A stretch of 64,000 nt of DNA, from contig OZ020624.1 in assembly GCA_963971575.1 (NCBI GenBank), forward strand, positions 2,857,001-2,921,000. Direction: 5' to 3'. Every line of letters starts with the position of its first letter. Position 1 is the first letter of the stretch. Below the pieces are notes generated by a model. It had not been told where the DNA came from and searched no databases. It saw only the letters and a list, made by a program, of their open reading frames with translations. The stretch is from Liopterus haemorrhoidalis (Eukaryota > Arthropoda > Insecta > Coleoptera > Dytiscidae). The position numbers were made by a program, and so were the translations under genes. Shown here piece after piece: positions 21,060-33,009 of the stretch.

Positions 21060-22606
21060 GTCCATTTGATACGAACCAAAGAAAAAAATCAGTTGTTGCC
21101 ACCACTGGACCGACCGCCAGCACAAAGTACTTGTAGAAAATACATTCTAGGAGCAGAGTAGAAATAATTTGGCCTAATATTTTCTAACAGAGATATTATT
21201 TATCATGCCCATTGAAACGTTACATATAAGTATGTAAATACTTTCTTAGTAAATACTTTTTTCAATTTTTTTTCGTTTTATCAAAAAATGTCTCAAATAA
21301 AAGTTATTAGCTATTGCTTTCATAGCAACTTTTGCTAAATAATTTTTTTCGAAATATTTTTCTGTTGTGAAATATAAATAATAAATCCTAATTAAATTTT
21401 AAAATATTTCTTACCTTTTTACAACTTTTCAGCACAAATTTTCAAGTTAATTTCCTTAAAAAATATCAAATGTCATCATTAGACAAAAATAGCTAGCCAT
21501 CTTCGGATTCTTACCGTCAGTTGGCGACACGTCCCTAGGGCCAATCAAAAGGCCTAATAAAAAGTCCTTGATCAAATTTTAACTGCATAAATTACAATTA
21601 AAACCTACTTTTTTCCAATAAATTACATTGTAATACTAACGACGTATATTTATATTTTGATTTGATTCAGAAATGTATGGCAAGTGCTGCTAACCCGGGA
21701 ATACACCTAAACTAAACCAAATATCTGAACTAATTACTGAATTAGACCAAATAATTAGAGCGGATTAATGGAAACTAGTTCAAATGACTGTAGCTCGCTT
21801 ATTTATGAACGGATTTTGAAAATACTTAAAGTTTTAGAATTAGGAATGCATGAGGCTTTTGACTGTATAGTCAAAAACATCAAATTAGCAAGTTGGTAAA
21901 AAAATTTGCTCCAGTTTTGACCAAAAATAGAGCACGGCCATAACTCGCTTATTTATGGACCGATCTCGATGGGATTTGACACAGAATATTAGAATTAGTG
22001 TCTCCTGGTATGTAGGTGTTCAAAATTCATGTATCTGTACAAAAAAGGCGTAAATGGGGGTCCAATTTTTTTAAAATTACAATATTTTTAATGTTTATGG
22101 GACAATTTTGATAAAATTTTATACATGGAGATAGAATTAGTTTCTGCTCCTTATATGAGAGACAAAGTTTATATATCTATACAAAAAAATCCTATTCCTA
22201 TTTCAAAAAATTAAATAAATGTTATATTATATTTTTCCGTTTTATCAAAAAATGTCTGAAATAAGTTGTTAGTTATTGCTTTTATAAAATCGATACAAGT
22301 AAACTCCCATTTCTAGTCAACCGATTTTTACCAAAAGTTGATCGACTCATGTCATTGATGTCAAAAGCTTAAATATGCAGTTTCATAAAAATCCTTTTAG
22401 TCTAATTTGTTCTGCACGTGTACACAAACAGACAGACGGACAGACGGACAGACAGACAGACGGACGGACAGACAGACCGACAGACATCATGCTAAAAATA
22501 GTCAAAACGTTATGTAGGGACCTCAATTCGTGGAGATCCATCGAAATCTCGAAATGTCAAAATCGGTATGATCACAATACCTCCCTTATATATGTTGGCG
22601 GTCAGT
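21060..22606 (-). repeat. Dispersed repeat family A, copy 2
   Basis: The minus strand matches 1-520 and 53266-53500. The ends read GGACCGACCGCCAGCACA at about 21105 and TGTTGGCGGTC at 22596-22606, which are loosely inverted (shared GACCGCCA). The internal microsatellite (CAGA/CGGA mixture) is at 22430-22484, followed on the minus strand by the conserved ACGTGCAGA tail. No coding content was seen. Confidence 0.75.
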
Positions 22607-23056
22607 AAAAAAGCAATATATTTCATGTTCAAGAAAGCTCTCATCGGAACTATAGTTACCTTTATAAACTTTCTTTACTTAACGTAATCCTAAAGTAGTA
22701 TAGTTTGAGGTAAATCTGTCCCCAGTTGTACAACACTGGGGTTGTTGGGGGGCATAGAGCGCGTTTTATAACTATGTGACTTTATTATTTACGATTCTGA
22801 GACGAGAGGAGGATCTTTACTGCGCAACGCGCTAAGATTTACTGCCCTCGCCTTTTTAAAACATAAAATATCAAATTTTAAAATAAACCACATAAAAACC
22901 TTATATAAACATGATAGCAGCACAGTTCTCGTTTCACTACAGCAAAAACTAACTCTGACATAACTATGCCACACATCAAAATTCACTATTGTTTTATCCC
23001 ACATCAATATGCATTTTAATAACAAAAGAACACGAGTACTATATTTTACCGATATT
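22607..23056. other. Non-coding stretch
   Basis: No supported gene. An open frame at 22789-23133 on the minus strand overlaps the candidate below and has no recognisable domain. Confidence 0.35.
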
Positions 23057-23284
23057 TTATAAGGGAAGGTATGGAAATTTGACAATGCACTGGCGCAAGA
23101 GGCACATGATACGGTTAGACATAAATCCATCACCCACTACTGCAATTCCACTGTTGGCCAAACGATAGTGAACAAAGGTGGAAAAACAGAACTTCTCAAG
23201 TTTTGACGGTAAACATTCAGCCAATACGGAAATAAGAAACAGTTTAAGAACAAAGATACAGCCACTAAGAAAAGAGATTTTCAT
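23057..23284 (-). CDS. Candidate small secreted protein or first exon
   Basis: The 75-codon frame starts MKISFLSGCIFVLKLFLISV, a convincing signal peptide with a possible cleavage site after LAEC or just before it. The remainder contains FCFSTFVHYRLANSG and MCLLRQC, an arrangement loosely like the beginning of PAN/apple-type modules in arthropod secreted proteins. The match is too weak to name. It may be an exon whose partners lie at lower coordinates, where an overlapping frame continues, or a chance ORF. No poly(A) or clear donor was established. Confidence 0.3.
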   Translation of the reverse strand: MKISFLSGCIFVLKLFLISVLAECLPSKLEKFCFSTFVHYRLANSGIAVVGDGFMSNRIMCLLRQCIVKFPYLPL

Positions 23285-23539
23285 TGAAATTATATGGGTA
23301 CCATCTCAAGACAACTACACCAAAAGTGCACCATAAAATTGCAGGAGCCTGCCCCCTGGCATCGGTGATTAGCCCCGTTGCAGAAATAGGGCGATGTAAA
23401 ATAAAAATCTAATTTAAATAAATCTGACATACTGAGTCACTAGTCATCAATCTACAAGGTTTTCCCAATAAAATATCGCCATCACATTGAAAGATTCTTT
23501 TTAACGTAAGACCGTTGTATGCCACTGTAATGCTAGGAG

Positions 23540-24310
23540 GCCGTTGGGTAAAAATGGGAATGGGGAGGCAGAGAAATAGAAGAGGTGAAGTTTAAAATAC
23601 CTGGGTTATGTACTAGCGAGGAACAATGGGGCTGAACTACACATAAGGGAAAGAGTAAAGAAGGCAAGAATAGTCATGGAGAAGCTGTGGAGTATAGGAG
23701 AGAGGAAGTTTAATGGCGATATTAGATGGAGATTGAGGTTGTTTGACGCCGTAGTGAAAAACATCCTGCTATATGGGGTGGTAATTTGGGGATGGAAGGA
23801 ATGGGAGAAGGTAGAACGAGTACAGGAGAGGTATTTGAGATGGATCTTAGGGGTAGATAGAACAACACCAGGGTATATTGTCAGAGAGGAACTGAAAAGG
23901 GATAAGATGAAAGTGGGTACAGGAAATACACATTGGAGGAAACATTATGATAAGATGTGCAGGATGTGCAGGGAGGAGGAAGAAGATATAGAGCACCTCG
24001 CGAAGAGGTGTAGAGAGATGACCTGTTGCACGAAGTTGGAAGGGGGGAGAGGTGGGCGAGGGAATTAAAGGCAAGAAGGATAGAGATTGGGGAAGGATAA
24101 CAAGAAGGGGTAAAGGAAGGAAGAAAGAGGCCTGGTGGAAAGCAGAAGGGGAGAAATGGAAGGAAGGATGGGAGCTAAGGTTACCTGGAAATGGGGAGGA
24201 AGGAAGGAAGATAGGAGGAAGGGTGAAGAAATGGTTGGAAGAAAATGGAATAAAATAAATTAAAGATTGGCGAGAGAATTGGAAACGAGAAGGAAGGAGA
24301 TCGGAGAGAG
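23540..24310 (+). pseudogene. LINE C-terminal region (purine-rich type)
   Basis: Translations in three frames give GYVLARNNGAELHIRERVKK, MEKLWSIGERKFNGDIRWRL, LLYGVVIWGW, VQERYLRWILGVDRTTPGYI, a short cysteine motif CRMCREEEEDIEHLAKRC, and a Lys/Glu/Gly-rich tail ending at 24258. This matches a LINE type known to me from ant and other insect genomes (RT C-terminus plus zinc-knuckle). The strand is strikingly GA-rich, unlike the AT-rich surroundings. Frameshifts occur near 23610 and 24050. Confidence 0.75.
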
Positions 24311-24342
24311 AAACCAGAATGAGAATAGGAAGAAAGAGGCTT

Positions 24343-25188
24343 CCATTGGTTGTTATAAGTTTCGCCCCTCTGATTTCGTGTACATTGAAACAGAATTAAA
24401 TTATAATTTAAACAATTTCCACTGGCTATTAAATTTACGATTTTAAAAATTAAATGCAACATTCGCCAAAATATAATTAGAATTTTGAAAAAGTAATTTA
24501 AACAATATAGAAATTAGTAAAAAAAAAAATATATATATAGTCTCTTCTCCAGGGTTCGATCCCTATCGGATCGGGTTACATGGGTGAAAAGTCAGCTTCA
24601 AATACCACTAGACCAGCACACACGTTAGAGAGTTGCTTGTTACAAAGCTATAACTTGTGTACATTATTAGCAAAAAATCACAAAAAATGCGTTTTTTCCA
24701 AAAACCTAATCTGATCAAAAATTCCTGTTGAACTATTCCGGTTCACACCAATGTACATTACTTAGAATTTTTCAGATTTTTAGTTTAAACCATCTGGGCT
24801 ACAGGGTGTGGGACAAACAATTTTTTGCACAATTTTGGCAAAAATCGCTTCAAAATAATTTATTTTGGAAAAATAAAAATTTGATCGTTAATCCACGTAC
24901 CAAGGGCTTTCATTTGATACCCTACTCAGAATTATAAAAAAATATTTTTTTTTCTATGAGCACATATTTGTTTATATTTTTAGGGGGATATGTTTTTTAG
25001 ATGTTTTAGTATTTTTCCTATGTGCGGGTCAAAGAGTTGTATAAGCATGCCAAATTTCAACTCTCTAGGTTTAGCCGTTTGGCTACAATTTTTACCGAAC
25101 AGACACACAGACAGACAGATAGACAGACAGACAGACGACAAAATGACGGTATAAGGGTTTTTTGGTCATACCTACAAAACCCTAAAAA
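24343..25188 (-). repeat. Dispersed repeat family B, copy 3
   Basis: Inverted relative to copies 1 and 2. The head (TACCTACAAAACCCTAAAAA) is at 25169-25188, the CAGA array at about 25105-25136, and the tRNA-like boxes at 24551-24616. The element is cut off near 24343 by the LINE fragment on its left, so the terminal hairpin is missing. Confidence 0.85.
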
Positions 25189-25189
25189 T

Positions 25190-26385
25190 GAAGACCTTAT
25201 TGTACCGACAACCCTTGTAATATCGGTTCCATTATTTAATAACCACAACTCGTTAATGCACAGAAAGATAGTTGTGGAATATCGCTAATGATCAATAGCA
25301 TGCAATAATGTTATGCGAATTTATAGATATCGGGGACCCTATGTGCTTATTTTTCTTGCATCAAATTTAATTAAATATTTTGTGTGTAACGCAATTTCCT
25401 GTAGCATGTTTGCTGGATTGTGTTCTTACCCTTAAATGCTGTAAACAAAGTCTATTGATAGTAATTTAATACCACGGAGAGACCTGAGCAAACACAGCAC
25501 GTATTAGTTGGAAAATTTATGTTTTCCTGGATTTCCACGCGTCTTGTTTATGGTAATAACAATGAATAATTATCGTGGTATTCACCCAATATTAACAATG
25601 TTCCTTTGAGGGTTTTGCATAGCAAATAACAGCAATTAAAAACAGTTAGCGATATGAATCGCCGCTGACTTGTGACTACTAGCGCCCTACGCCCCTATAA
25701 CGGCAAACACGTTAATTATCTACCATAAAGATGTCCACACTTTTATGTTTTTCTTTGTTACTTTGCTGAAGATGAGATATTGGATCAAAACACGAATAAT
25801 ATTTAAAAATCCTGGTATAAATTAATTATTTTTTAAATGAATATTATTCTACTCTTTCCAGAACACAAGCTAAATATAGTCATACAACGAAAAATACTGC
25901 ACTTAATAATAATAAAACGCCATTTTGCACACGTGTTCTTTATAAAAACTTTATCAATTTGACCCGTAGTACGTATTTGTGAACTGATGCAGATTCAATT
26001 TGTCAGCGAGAATTGTGCGCCAAATACGAACGCACCAACCCACTAACGATAACTATTTTTTACTATAGAGCGAAATAGCTAAATACATATTTGTAGAATC
26101 GACCTTAAGCTACAATTTTCAGCGTTAAACGCGAATATCCGTCACTTAGTTTACATGATATCGTCCAAAATTCATTCCGTGACCCAAAAAAAGTGTTTCC
26201 GAAATGTCTAACGAATTTCGTATAAAATATATAATAAAATCGGTCATTTTCTTAATTCAGTGTCGTAAAATACGAATTTGTTATCAAAATAGCGAAAAAT
26301 TGCAATGCTGATTAAAAAAAAATCCCAATTTCGAGACATGATGATACAATCAATGACTGCAAATCTGCGTATATTAACATTTTTT
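25190..26385. other. Non-coding stretch
   Basis: No gene was recognised. CTGAAGATGAGATATTGG at about 25766 followed by AAAACACG is loosely like the Penelope-type terminal core, but too weak to call. Confidence 0.4.
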
Positions 26386-26389
26386 TCAA

Positions 26390-27295
26390 TTTATTCTTAT
26401 AAAAATTACAAACGTAGTTTGTTTGGGGAAGGTGTATCTCCGAAATGTTTTTGCTGAGAATTGTCCCAATCGGAGCACAGTGTTTCGTTGGTATAAACAA
26501 TTTCAAAGAGAAATTTTTATCCTAGATGATGATCCTCGTCAATAAAGTTCCCGTGAAATAGTTACTCCTGTAAATATTGCTGAGGTTAAAAAACTGCTCG
26601 ATGAAAATTGGCGAATTACATACAGGCAGATAGAGGAGTCTTTGCACATGAATTCACCAGCTATACGTTCAATTTTTCGCCACCATCTGGAAGTTAAGAA
26701 AGTTTGTACGCTATGGGTCCACAACCTGATGCACAAACAGCAATAAGGGTTGAATTGTGTCGAAAAATGTTAAAAAAAAAATTAAATAGGACAGTCGAAA
26801 TACGTGAACACCATTGTGACAGGGGACGAAACATGGCTTTATTATTATGATGTGCCATCAAAGTCCAACAGCGATAAAACAATCAAAGTCTGTGAAAAAG
26901 AAAATGATTGTCGTATTCTTCGGTAAGCGAGGGATTTATACGAGAACTATTCTAGAATTGCACAAAAAACAAATAAAAAAAACGGCCAAGTGGTACGTTG
27001 AATTCTGTTCATTCACATGAAGAACTGGCTTGGGTTCCAGCACTTCGCTGATGATGAAGATCTTCAAAACGCTGAGACAGGCTCGCTACATTCCCAGGCG
27101 GAAAAGTACTATGAAGAAGGAATTTCAAAGCTGGCTAAACGCTATGACAAGTGTTTAAATTTAAATGGCTACTCTGTGAAAAAATAAAGAAAGTATGTAG
27201 TTTTAAGATGTATATAATAAAATATGTGTATCTATGCTGGTTTAATTTTTATAGACAAACGAAGGTTACTTTCCAAATAGCCCTCATATTATGTT
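26390..27295 (+). pseudogene. Decayed mariner transposase and 3' end
   Basis: Plus-strand translation in shifting frames gives mariner HTH text (STVFRWYKQFQREI, then AEVKKLLDENWRITYRQIEE), followed by HLEVKKVCTLWVHNL. The first catalytic Asp is in VTGDETWLYYY. The end near 27270 has CTTTCCAAATAGCCCTCAT, a typical mariner terminus. The 5' terminus and the second and third catalytic boxes were not found. This lineage differs from the other mariners in the window. Confidence 0.72.
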
Positions 27296-27539
27296 TTGAA
27301 TGGTCTATTTAATAATGCGAGAATAACACAGGTCAACAAAAAAATATATTTTTTTTGAGTCTTTATTTTAATGACTATTTTCTGTTTCCTTATATCGAAA
27401 AATAACTAAAACCTTCGTTTATTTTTGAAAAACTTTGCTTTTGTACATTTTACAACGATCAATATATATTTATTTAATTTTATGACCATATAAGGAGAAG
27501 CGCGTTATATTAAGTAAGGGTGGGAACGAGCGGGTGAAA

Positions 27540-28440
27540 AGCAAGTGGCATTTCACTTACGTGGTTCTTAGTCGGTATGCGCATGCACATAGCAGCGATA
27601 TAACGCATTTTGTGTGGCGGCAGATTCAAAAAATGGCGTCTAAAAGTTGTAAACATGAGGTAGACTCATCCTGCTATATTTGCGGCGAATTTATCAAAAC
27701 AAGAGAATAGTTGGATTTCTGATGGGAATTTATCCTGTCAGAAATCCAAACATCTTAAAATCCCCTATCACTGGCCAGGTATACTCATCATACTTTAAAC
27801 TCTCAAGCACCATTTTCACACTTTCGTAATTTTCTTTGAGCATTACGGAATGAGCCAAAGGAAGAGATGGAAATTTATTTCCATTGTCAAGAAGGACAGC
27901 TTTTAAACTTTTTGTAGAACTGTCTATGAAAAGACGCCTGTCAAAAGGAATGCATGAGATTCCGACCGCCTTGCATAGGCGGTTATACTAAATATCCTTG
28001 CTACGTTTATTTTTGTCGGACCACAAATAAAGAAAATAATGGCCAGTGACGAATTTTCACAGATACTCAACACTCATGAAAGGTAAGCCTGAAAGCAGTG
28101 GTTCATGGTTTTCTCGAAAACAACAGAGCAGACAATTACATAGAGGTTATTACAACTATGCTTGAAAACTTTAAACTCATGGGTTGCAGAATGTCTCTTA
28201 AAGTGCATATGTTACATGCGTAGTTGGACCAATTTAAAGATAACATGGGAGCCTATTTGGAAGAACAAGGTGAACGTTTTCATCAAGACGTGATGGACTT
28301 TGAACGTCGTTATCAGGGGCAATACAATGAGAGTATGAGGGGGGACTATATTTGGGGGCTAATACGAGAATGTCCATACTATCACAGAAGAAATACGAAA
28401 AATAATCATTTCTAAACTTTTTTATATATTCTGTTACAGT
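27540..28440 (+). pseudogene. Transposon-type protein gene with inverted middle segment
   Basis: Three blocks belong to one protein type that I recall as a multicopy, uncharacterised arthropod family. Block 1 (plus, 27634-27710) reads MASKSCKHEVDSSCYICGEF then a stop. Block 2 (minus, 27750-27966) reads GISCIPFDRRLFIDSSTKSL and continues through LLDNGNKFPSLPLAHSVMLK. Block 3 (plus, 28100-28415) has a LMGCRMSLKVHMLHA stretch, then GERFHQDVMDFERRYQGQY and GDYIWGLIRE. The order on the protein requires block 2 to have been inverted in place; a 12-bp hairpin (TTGGATTTCTGA) sits at the left junction. The gene is also broken by stop codons. Function unknown; it is probably transposon-derived. Confidence 0.65.
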
Positions 28441-29280
28441 AGTTGTTTGTTTCGAATGCTTTTCTTGTAAATAAAACTGATTCAAATTCATAACAAAAGT
28501 TTGTATTATTTTTACATACAATAAAGGTCTGAAAAAAGGGAAATTTTCTTAAAATCCGTAATTTCATTCTGCTAACTACAAAAGCAAACTTTTTCGGGTA
28601 AAACTATTTTTTCTTTAAATAATAATGTGGAAGAAATAAAAATCAGATATGCAGAACCCAGACTCAAAATTCCTGTTGACCGGTGTAATCTTACTATGTT
28701 TATTCATACAGCCGTATCTCTAAACTTTCCTAGCGCCCTTCGTACTTAAGTATAGTTCATATTTTTGCCAAGTTGTATTTGTAAAGTTCAATTAGTTAAA
28801 TGTAACAATGTTTTTACAGTTTGGTGTAAGTGATTCTACTTGTGTTTTTACCTGTCCGACAATGTTGTTGATTGTTTGATTAAATTCAATACATGTTAAT
28901 GTTTTTGAGGCTATAATTCCGGTTGATAAATCGATGTTTGCAATAGTTGGGGCATGAACATAGCACAATGTTACGAAGTGAACAACTATAGAGAAGTTGC
29001 AATGCGCGCTGGGTTGTCATGTGGAAAAGTCCAGAGCTGTGAACTGTTGTGTGTTCCAGTTAGTTACATTGTCCGGCGGCAGATGGCGGAAGCGAGGACC
29101 GGTCACGTGATCTATCTACGTCCACAACTTATTACCCCCACACCAACACCACCACCACCACCACCACCTAAACACTACAACTTTAGAGTTAGGACCTAAA
29201 CTTAGAGTTAACATTCTAGGAAAATTAGTTCCTGCCATTGTTGTGCACAGAATGGACAATATATCAATTATTATTTCAGT
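28441..29280. other. Non-coding stretch with short (CCA)n
   Basis: A short ACC/CCA repeat lies at 29140-29168. Nothing else was recognised. Confidence 0.45.
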
Positions 29281-29283
29281 TTA

Positions 29284-30625
29284 GGAGGGCTACCTTTTAA
29301 GTTTTTACAAAAACTAAGAAAGACTTTTTTGAAACATCTGTTTTATTGCTGTTCAAAATATTCGCTTTTAAGATTTATACACTTTTGCATGCGTTCAAAC
29401 CAATTCTTGAAACATTTTTTCCACTCTGAAGTTGGTATCTCAAAAACATGGTTTTCGAAAGCTTCAACAGCTTCTTGAGGTGATCACTGTCCACGCATTT
29501 TTTGTTTGACATTGGGAACAAAAAAGTCGTTAGGGGATAAATTAGGAGAATATGTGCAATGAGACATTATTACGATGTTTTTCTCCTTCAAATAATCAAT
29601 TGTTTGACGTGCTGTGTGGGAGCTTGCATTGTCATGATGAAGAATTATGCGACGTTTTTGACTGTTTTCCCTGATTTTGTCGATGACTTCTGGAAAATAA
29701 ATTGTTGTATACCATTCAGCAGTATACATTCGATTTTGCAGGAACATTGATGCTGTGCGTGAACTGATACTGCAAGATCGTCATGTGACTTATCGTGAGA
29801 TTGAGGTATCCTTGGGCATTAATGGGACCAGCATATATTGCGAGAGCGACGGGAAACTAAGTCACATGCCGATCTTCTTCAATCAGTTTTGTGCACAGTA
29901 TCGATGTTTTTTTGAATCAAAACCGATTCTGGTCGACCTTCACGAAATTCATCACTGTTCCCGAAGGATTCCGCATAATTTGACCGAAGCTCTAAAAAGG
30001 CTCGTGTTGATTGGTGTAAGCGAATGCTAAAAAATTCAACCAAGGCACTGCAAAATCCGTATACAACATCGTTACAGGTGAAGAAACTTGGATTTATTTA
30101 TATGAACCGGAAACTAACGCTTCTTCAGGTGTCAAAAAACGTTGCTCTCGCAATATATGATAGTCCCACTAATGCTCAAGGATACCTCAATCTCACAATG
30201 TCACATTATGATCTTGCAATATCAGTTCACGCACAGCATCAATGTTTTCCGGAACAACAACCGATTTTAGACGACCTTCACGAAATTCGTCCTTAAGCGA
30301 ACTACGATCACGATTGAAGTAGACAAACCAACGATAAACAGTAGTCCTTGATGGTGCTTCATCGTCGAATTAAGTTCATCGATGCACTGTTGTTGGGTTA
30401 ATCCACGTCGAAAGTTGTAAAAATAATTGCTCGAAAATGTTCACGATTTAATTCCATTTGTAAGCGAGATGATTTTTTTAAGTTACTTTAAATAACAGAA
30501 ATAGCGCTCGTACGTCAAAACGTTCTGAGTACGTATGCCGTCAAAAATGTCAAACTTTACGATAGAAGGTAAACAGATGGCATTGCTAGTTTAGCGCAAT
30601 CCCGAAATATAAGAGGCAACCCTCG
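29284..30625 (-). mobile_element. mariner (lineage C) with internally scrambled orientation
   Basis: The outer ends (GGAGGGCTACCTTTTAAG at left, AGAGGCAACCCTCG plus TA at right) and the 1342-bp length fit a full mariner on the minus strand. The C-terminal transposase (29290-29730) and the 5' region (30120-30625) are minus-strand, but 29735-29830 and 29957-30115 read on the plus strand, with a minus segment between them. Confidence 0.8.
29290..29747 (-). pseudogene. mariner transposase C-terminal catalytic part
   Basis: The second catalytic Asp is in LHHDNASSHTARQTIDYL and the third in SPNDFF, 34 residues apart as in DD34D mariners. The nearby SPD of other copies is SPN here. The frame stops after KMRGQ, and downstream codons for a WKKCFKNWFERMQKCINL block continue to about 29380. 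The sequence upstream of residue 8 or so is inverted material, so the first Asp is not connected. Confidence 0.82.
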
Positions 30626-30654
30626 TAGGATTTAAAACAGTTTAGTAGAACTTT

Positions 30655-31118
30655 AGTGGGAAACAGAATGCAACGAGTTTGACGGCGCGTTGACGCCGTT
30701 CGTACGGTGCTATCTGTCAGAAGAAAGTTAAAACCAAGCTGTCGTACGCAAGAATGGACAACGTCCTACGGCGATCGAACGCCGTTGATACTGAATGTTC
30801 GTCAACTTCCAACTTTTAACGCCGTTGAACGTTGACGCAGAACACCTAACCTCAGTTTTTACTGAATGGTAAAGTGTTTGTATGTATAAATAACTTGCAT
30901 ACAACATAAATAACATCACACACAAGTCTTCATCATCCATTATACTTTTAATAAAAGAAAGCGCATGTATAAACACAGATATAGGTTGTCAAGTGACACT
31001 TGACGGCGTTAAAAATTATTGCATTGTGTGCAGGCGAAAATTCTCAACGGCGCTAACGCAACGCTGTCGCAAATGACGGCGGGCTGACGGTGTAGCGCGC
31101 TGTGCATTCTGTTCCAGG
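30655..31118. mobile_element. MITE with GGAACAGAATGC terminal repeats
   Basis: Ends GGAAACAGAATGCAACG and (complement) GGAACAGAATGCACAGCG lie in inverted order. TTA at left and TAA on the complement at right could be a Harbinger-type duplication. The interior is rich in GACGGCG/CGCCGTT motifs and unusually GC-rich for this window. Confidence 0.55.
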
Positions 31119-31307
31119 CTTTAATTTTGGTAGAATGCTATAAAATGTTACTTTATGTTATGATTTGAACCAGTGATGAACTATATTAAATAAATGTGTA
31201 AAAACTGAGAGTGCAAGGTAAGCACATTTGAGAGTAAATAATTTCTTCTTCCTTCCCTTTGTAATTATTGGCTGCCGTAGATAAGCGGCTTATTTACTGC
31301 TCCTTCG

Positions 31308-31309
<2 letters not shown>

Positions 31310-31353
<44 letters not shown>
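31310..31353 (+). repeat. (CT)n microsatellite
   Basis: About twenty CT units. Confidence 0.95.
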
Positions 31354-31357
<4 letters not shown>

Positions 31358-31935
31358 ACTCACCTTTTCACCTTCCTTTTCTCACTGACAGAACAGGAAA
31401 AAGAACTGTCTCACTCTAAGGGTTACTGCCCGACTGTGCTGGGTAGATATCTCTGAAATTTAACTTTTTACTACAATAGTTTCAATTGCGTCTTAAGATG
31501 GATTGCTTTATTGCTTTTGCAAAACTAATTAGGCTATTAAAACAACAGAAAACAGTCGGTTAAAAATTGATACGGTTATCGTCTGACCCCTATTGCCCTA
31601 AATAAATTTTATTTGAAAAATAAATTTACTCTTTTTATTAAGGAAATAATCGAGGTGAAAGATATGTTCTCAAACGTTTGAAAAACATAAGTTAATAAAA
31701 AAAATATAAATCATATTTTTAGTTCATTCTAAATTTGTGCTAAATCAATCAGAAGCAAGGTCAAACAGCTTTTATCTCCTTCCACACTCTATTTTGAATT
31801 GAAATGAACTATAGATCCAGGGACGTAGCTAGTATTTCAGCTTGGGGGGGGGGGGGCAAAAATAACAAAATATTCTAAATTGGTCGGTACGACATTAATT
31901 ACATGGTTTGGGTAGAAAATAACAGCGTTCTAGGT

Positions 31936-32991
31936 CAGGGGTTCATCTTTCAGTGACAAAGAGCCAAATCTATATTGAAAAAAAACACAATAACATGAAA
32001 AACCGCTAAAAAATATATGCTATATTTAAGAAAAAAACGCAAAAATTATTTATTTGTTTTAAAATAATCAAGTATTACAATAAATTAATATTTACTTATA
32101 CATTTAGTTTGTGATACCTATTGTAGTTGCCAGTATATTACAATATAATAATTTTTTTAATGGGAAGATTGCTCCTGTATAGTGTTCTATAAGACTTCAA
32201 TATTTGGTGAATATTCAGTAATATTTAACTTAAGGCAGCTAGTTTCAGGTCAGTAAGATTACTTCTTAACTGACTCTTTATTAATTTCATATGTGAAAAG
32301 ATTTGCTTACAGTAATATGTGGATCCGAAAATTGTCACTAGCCCAAAAGCATAATTTTTTAAAAGATTGAACGATTCTTGAAGACGGTTCCAAGCTTCGA
32401 AAAGAACTTTATCTACATTTTGAAGATTGCGAATTTCGGTCCACTTATGCTGGGAAGATAAAATTCACTTTTTTCTTTCTAAATTTTCCAGTTCAGAATT
32501 AAGTTTTAAGAATATATAATTCCATAAACCTTTGGATTTCAAATTCACTAATTGAAGATGATAAATGTAATTGCTACATATCTACTTCAATTGGTTTTGT
32601 CAAAAAATCTAGTGTAGCTTTATATTTTCTAAACTCTTTAAATCTATCTCGAAAAGCTTCTTTCATGTTAACAATAGTTTGTGCAAAAAAAATTGCATTA
32701 ATAACATGTTTTTGTAAATTAATAAAATGTATAAATGTTTTTGCACGTAAATCATTCACAAATACAGATAACTTTTTTTCGAAACAAATAACTTCTTCTA
32801 AAAGGGAATATGCAGTAACTCGGGGAATTACCGGGCGCGAATTGCACCGTAAAACATTCTGAAAGATACAAAACCTATATAGTACAGGCAGAAAGTTGAA
32901 AATTAGAAAATAGATTATATTAAAATAAAAACCAGCCAATTTTCAAAGAGCCACAAAATTTTCTAAAAGAGCTGCAGGTTGCCGACCCCTG
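31936..32991 (-). mobile_element. Nested hAT element, decayed
   Basis: Termini CAGGGGTTCATC and (complement) CAGGGGTCGGCAACC are typical of Charlie-like hATs. TCTAGGT is repeated immediately outside both ends (31929-31935, 32992-32998). It contains a minus-strand hAT transposase remnant. Confidence 0.85.
32225..32860 (-). pseudogene. hAT transposase C-terminal region
   Basis: The minus-strand frame 32574-32860 reads RVTAYSLLEEVICFEKKLSV and AFRDRFKEFRKYKATLDFLT, similar to ZBED/Charlie-like hAT transposases. Further along, 32225-32396 encodes YAFGLVTIFGSTYYCKQIFS then MKLIKSQLRSNLTDLKLAAL, the C-terminal dimerisation signature of hAT enzymes (CE..FS...K...R..LTD..L). A gap of poorly conserved sequence separates the parts, and the N-terminal zinc finger and first catalytic residues are missing. 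Confidence 0.75.
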
Positions 32992-33009
32992 TCTAGGTTT
33001 TTTGTAGTA

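Noticed and set aside
25766..25800. Penelope-type hammerhead core (CTGAAGATGAG...AAAACACG)
   Set aside because: Stem II cannot be paired convincingly and no arms or duplication were found.
29755..30296. Two plus-strand ORFs as genes
   Set aside because: They consist of inverted and antisense pieces of the scrambled mariner, with only short mariner-like stretches.
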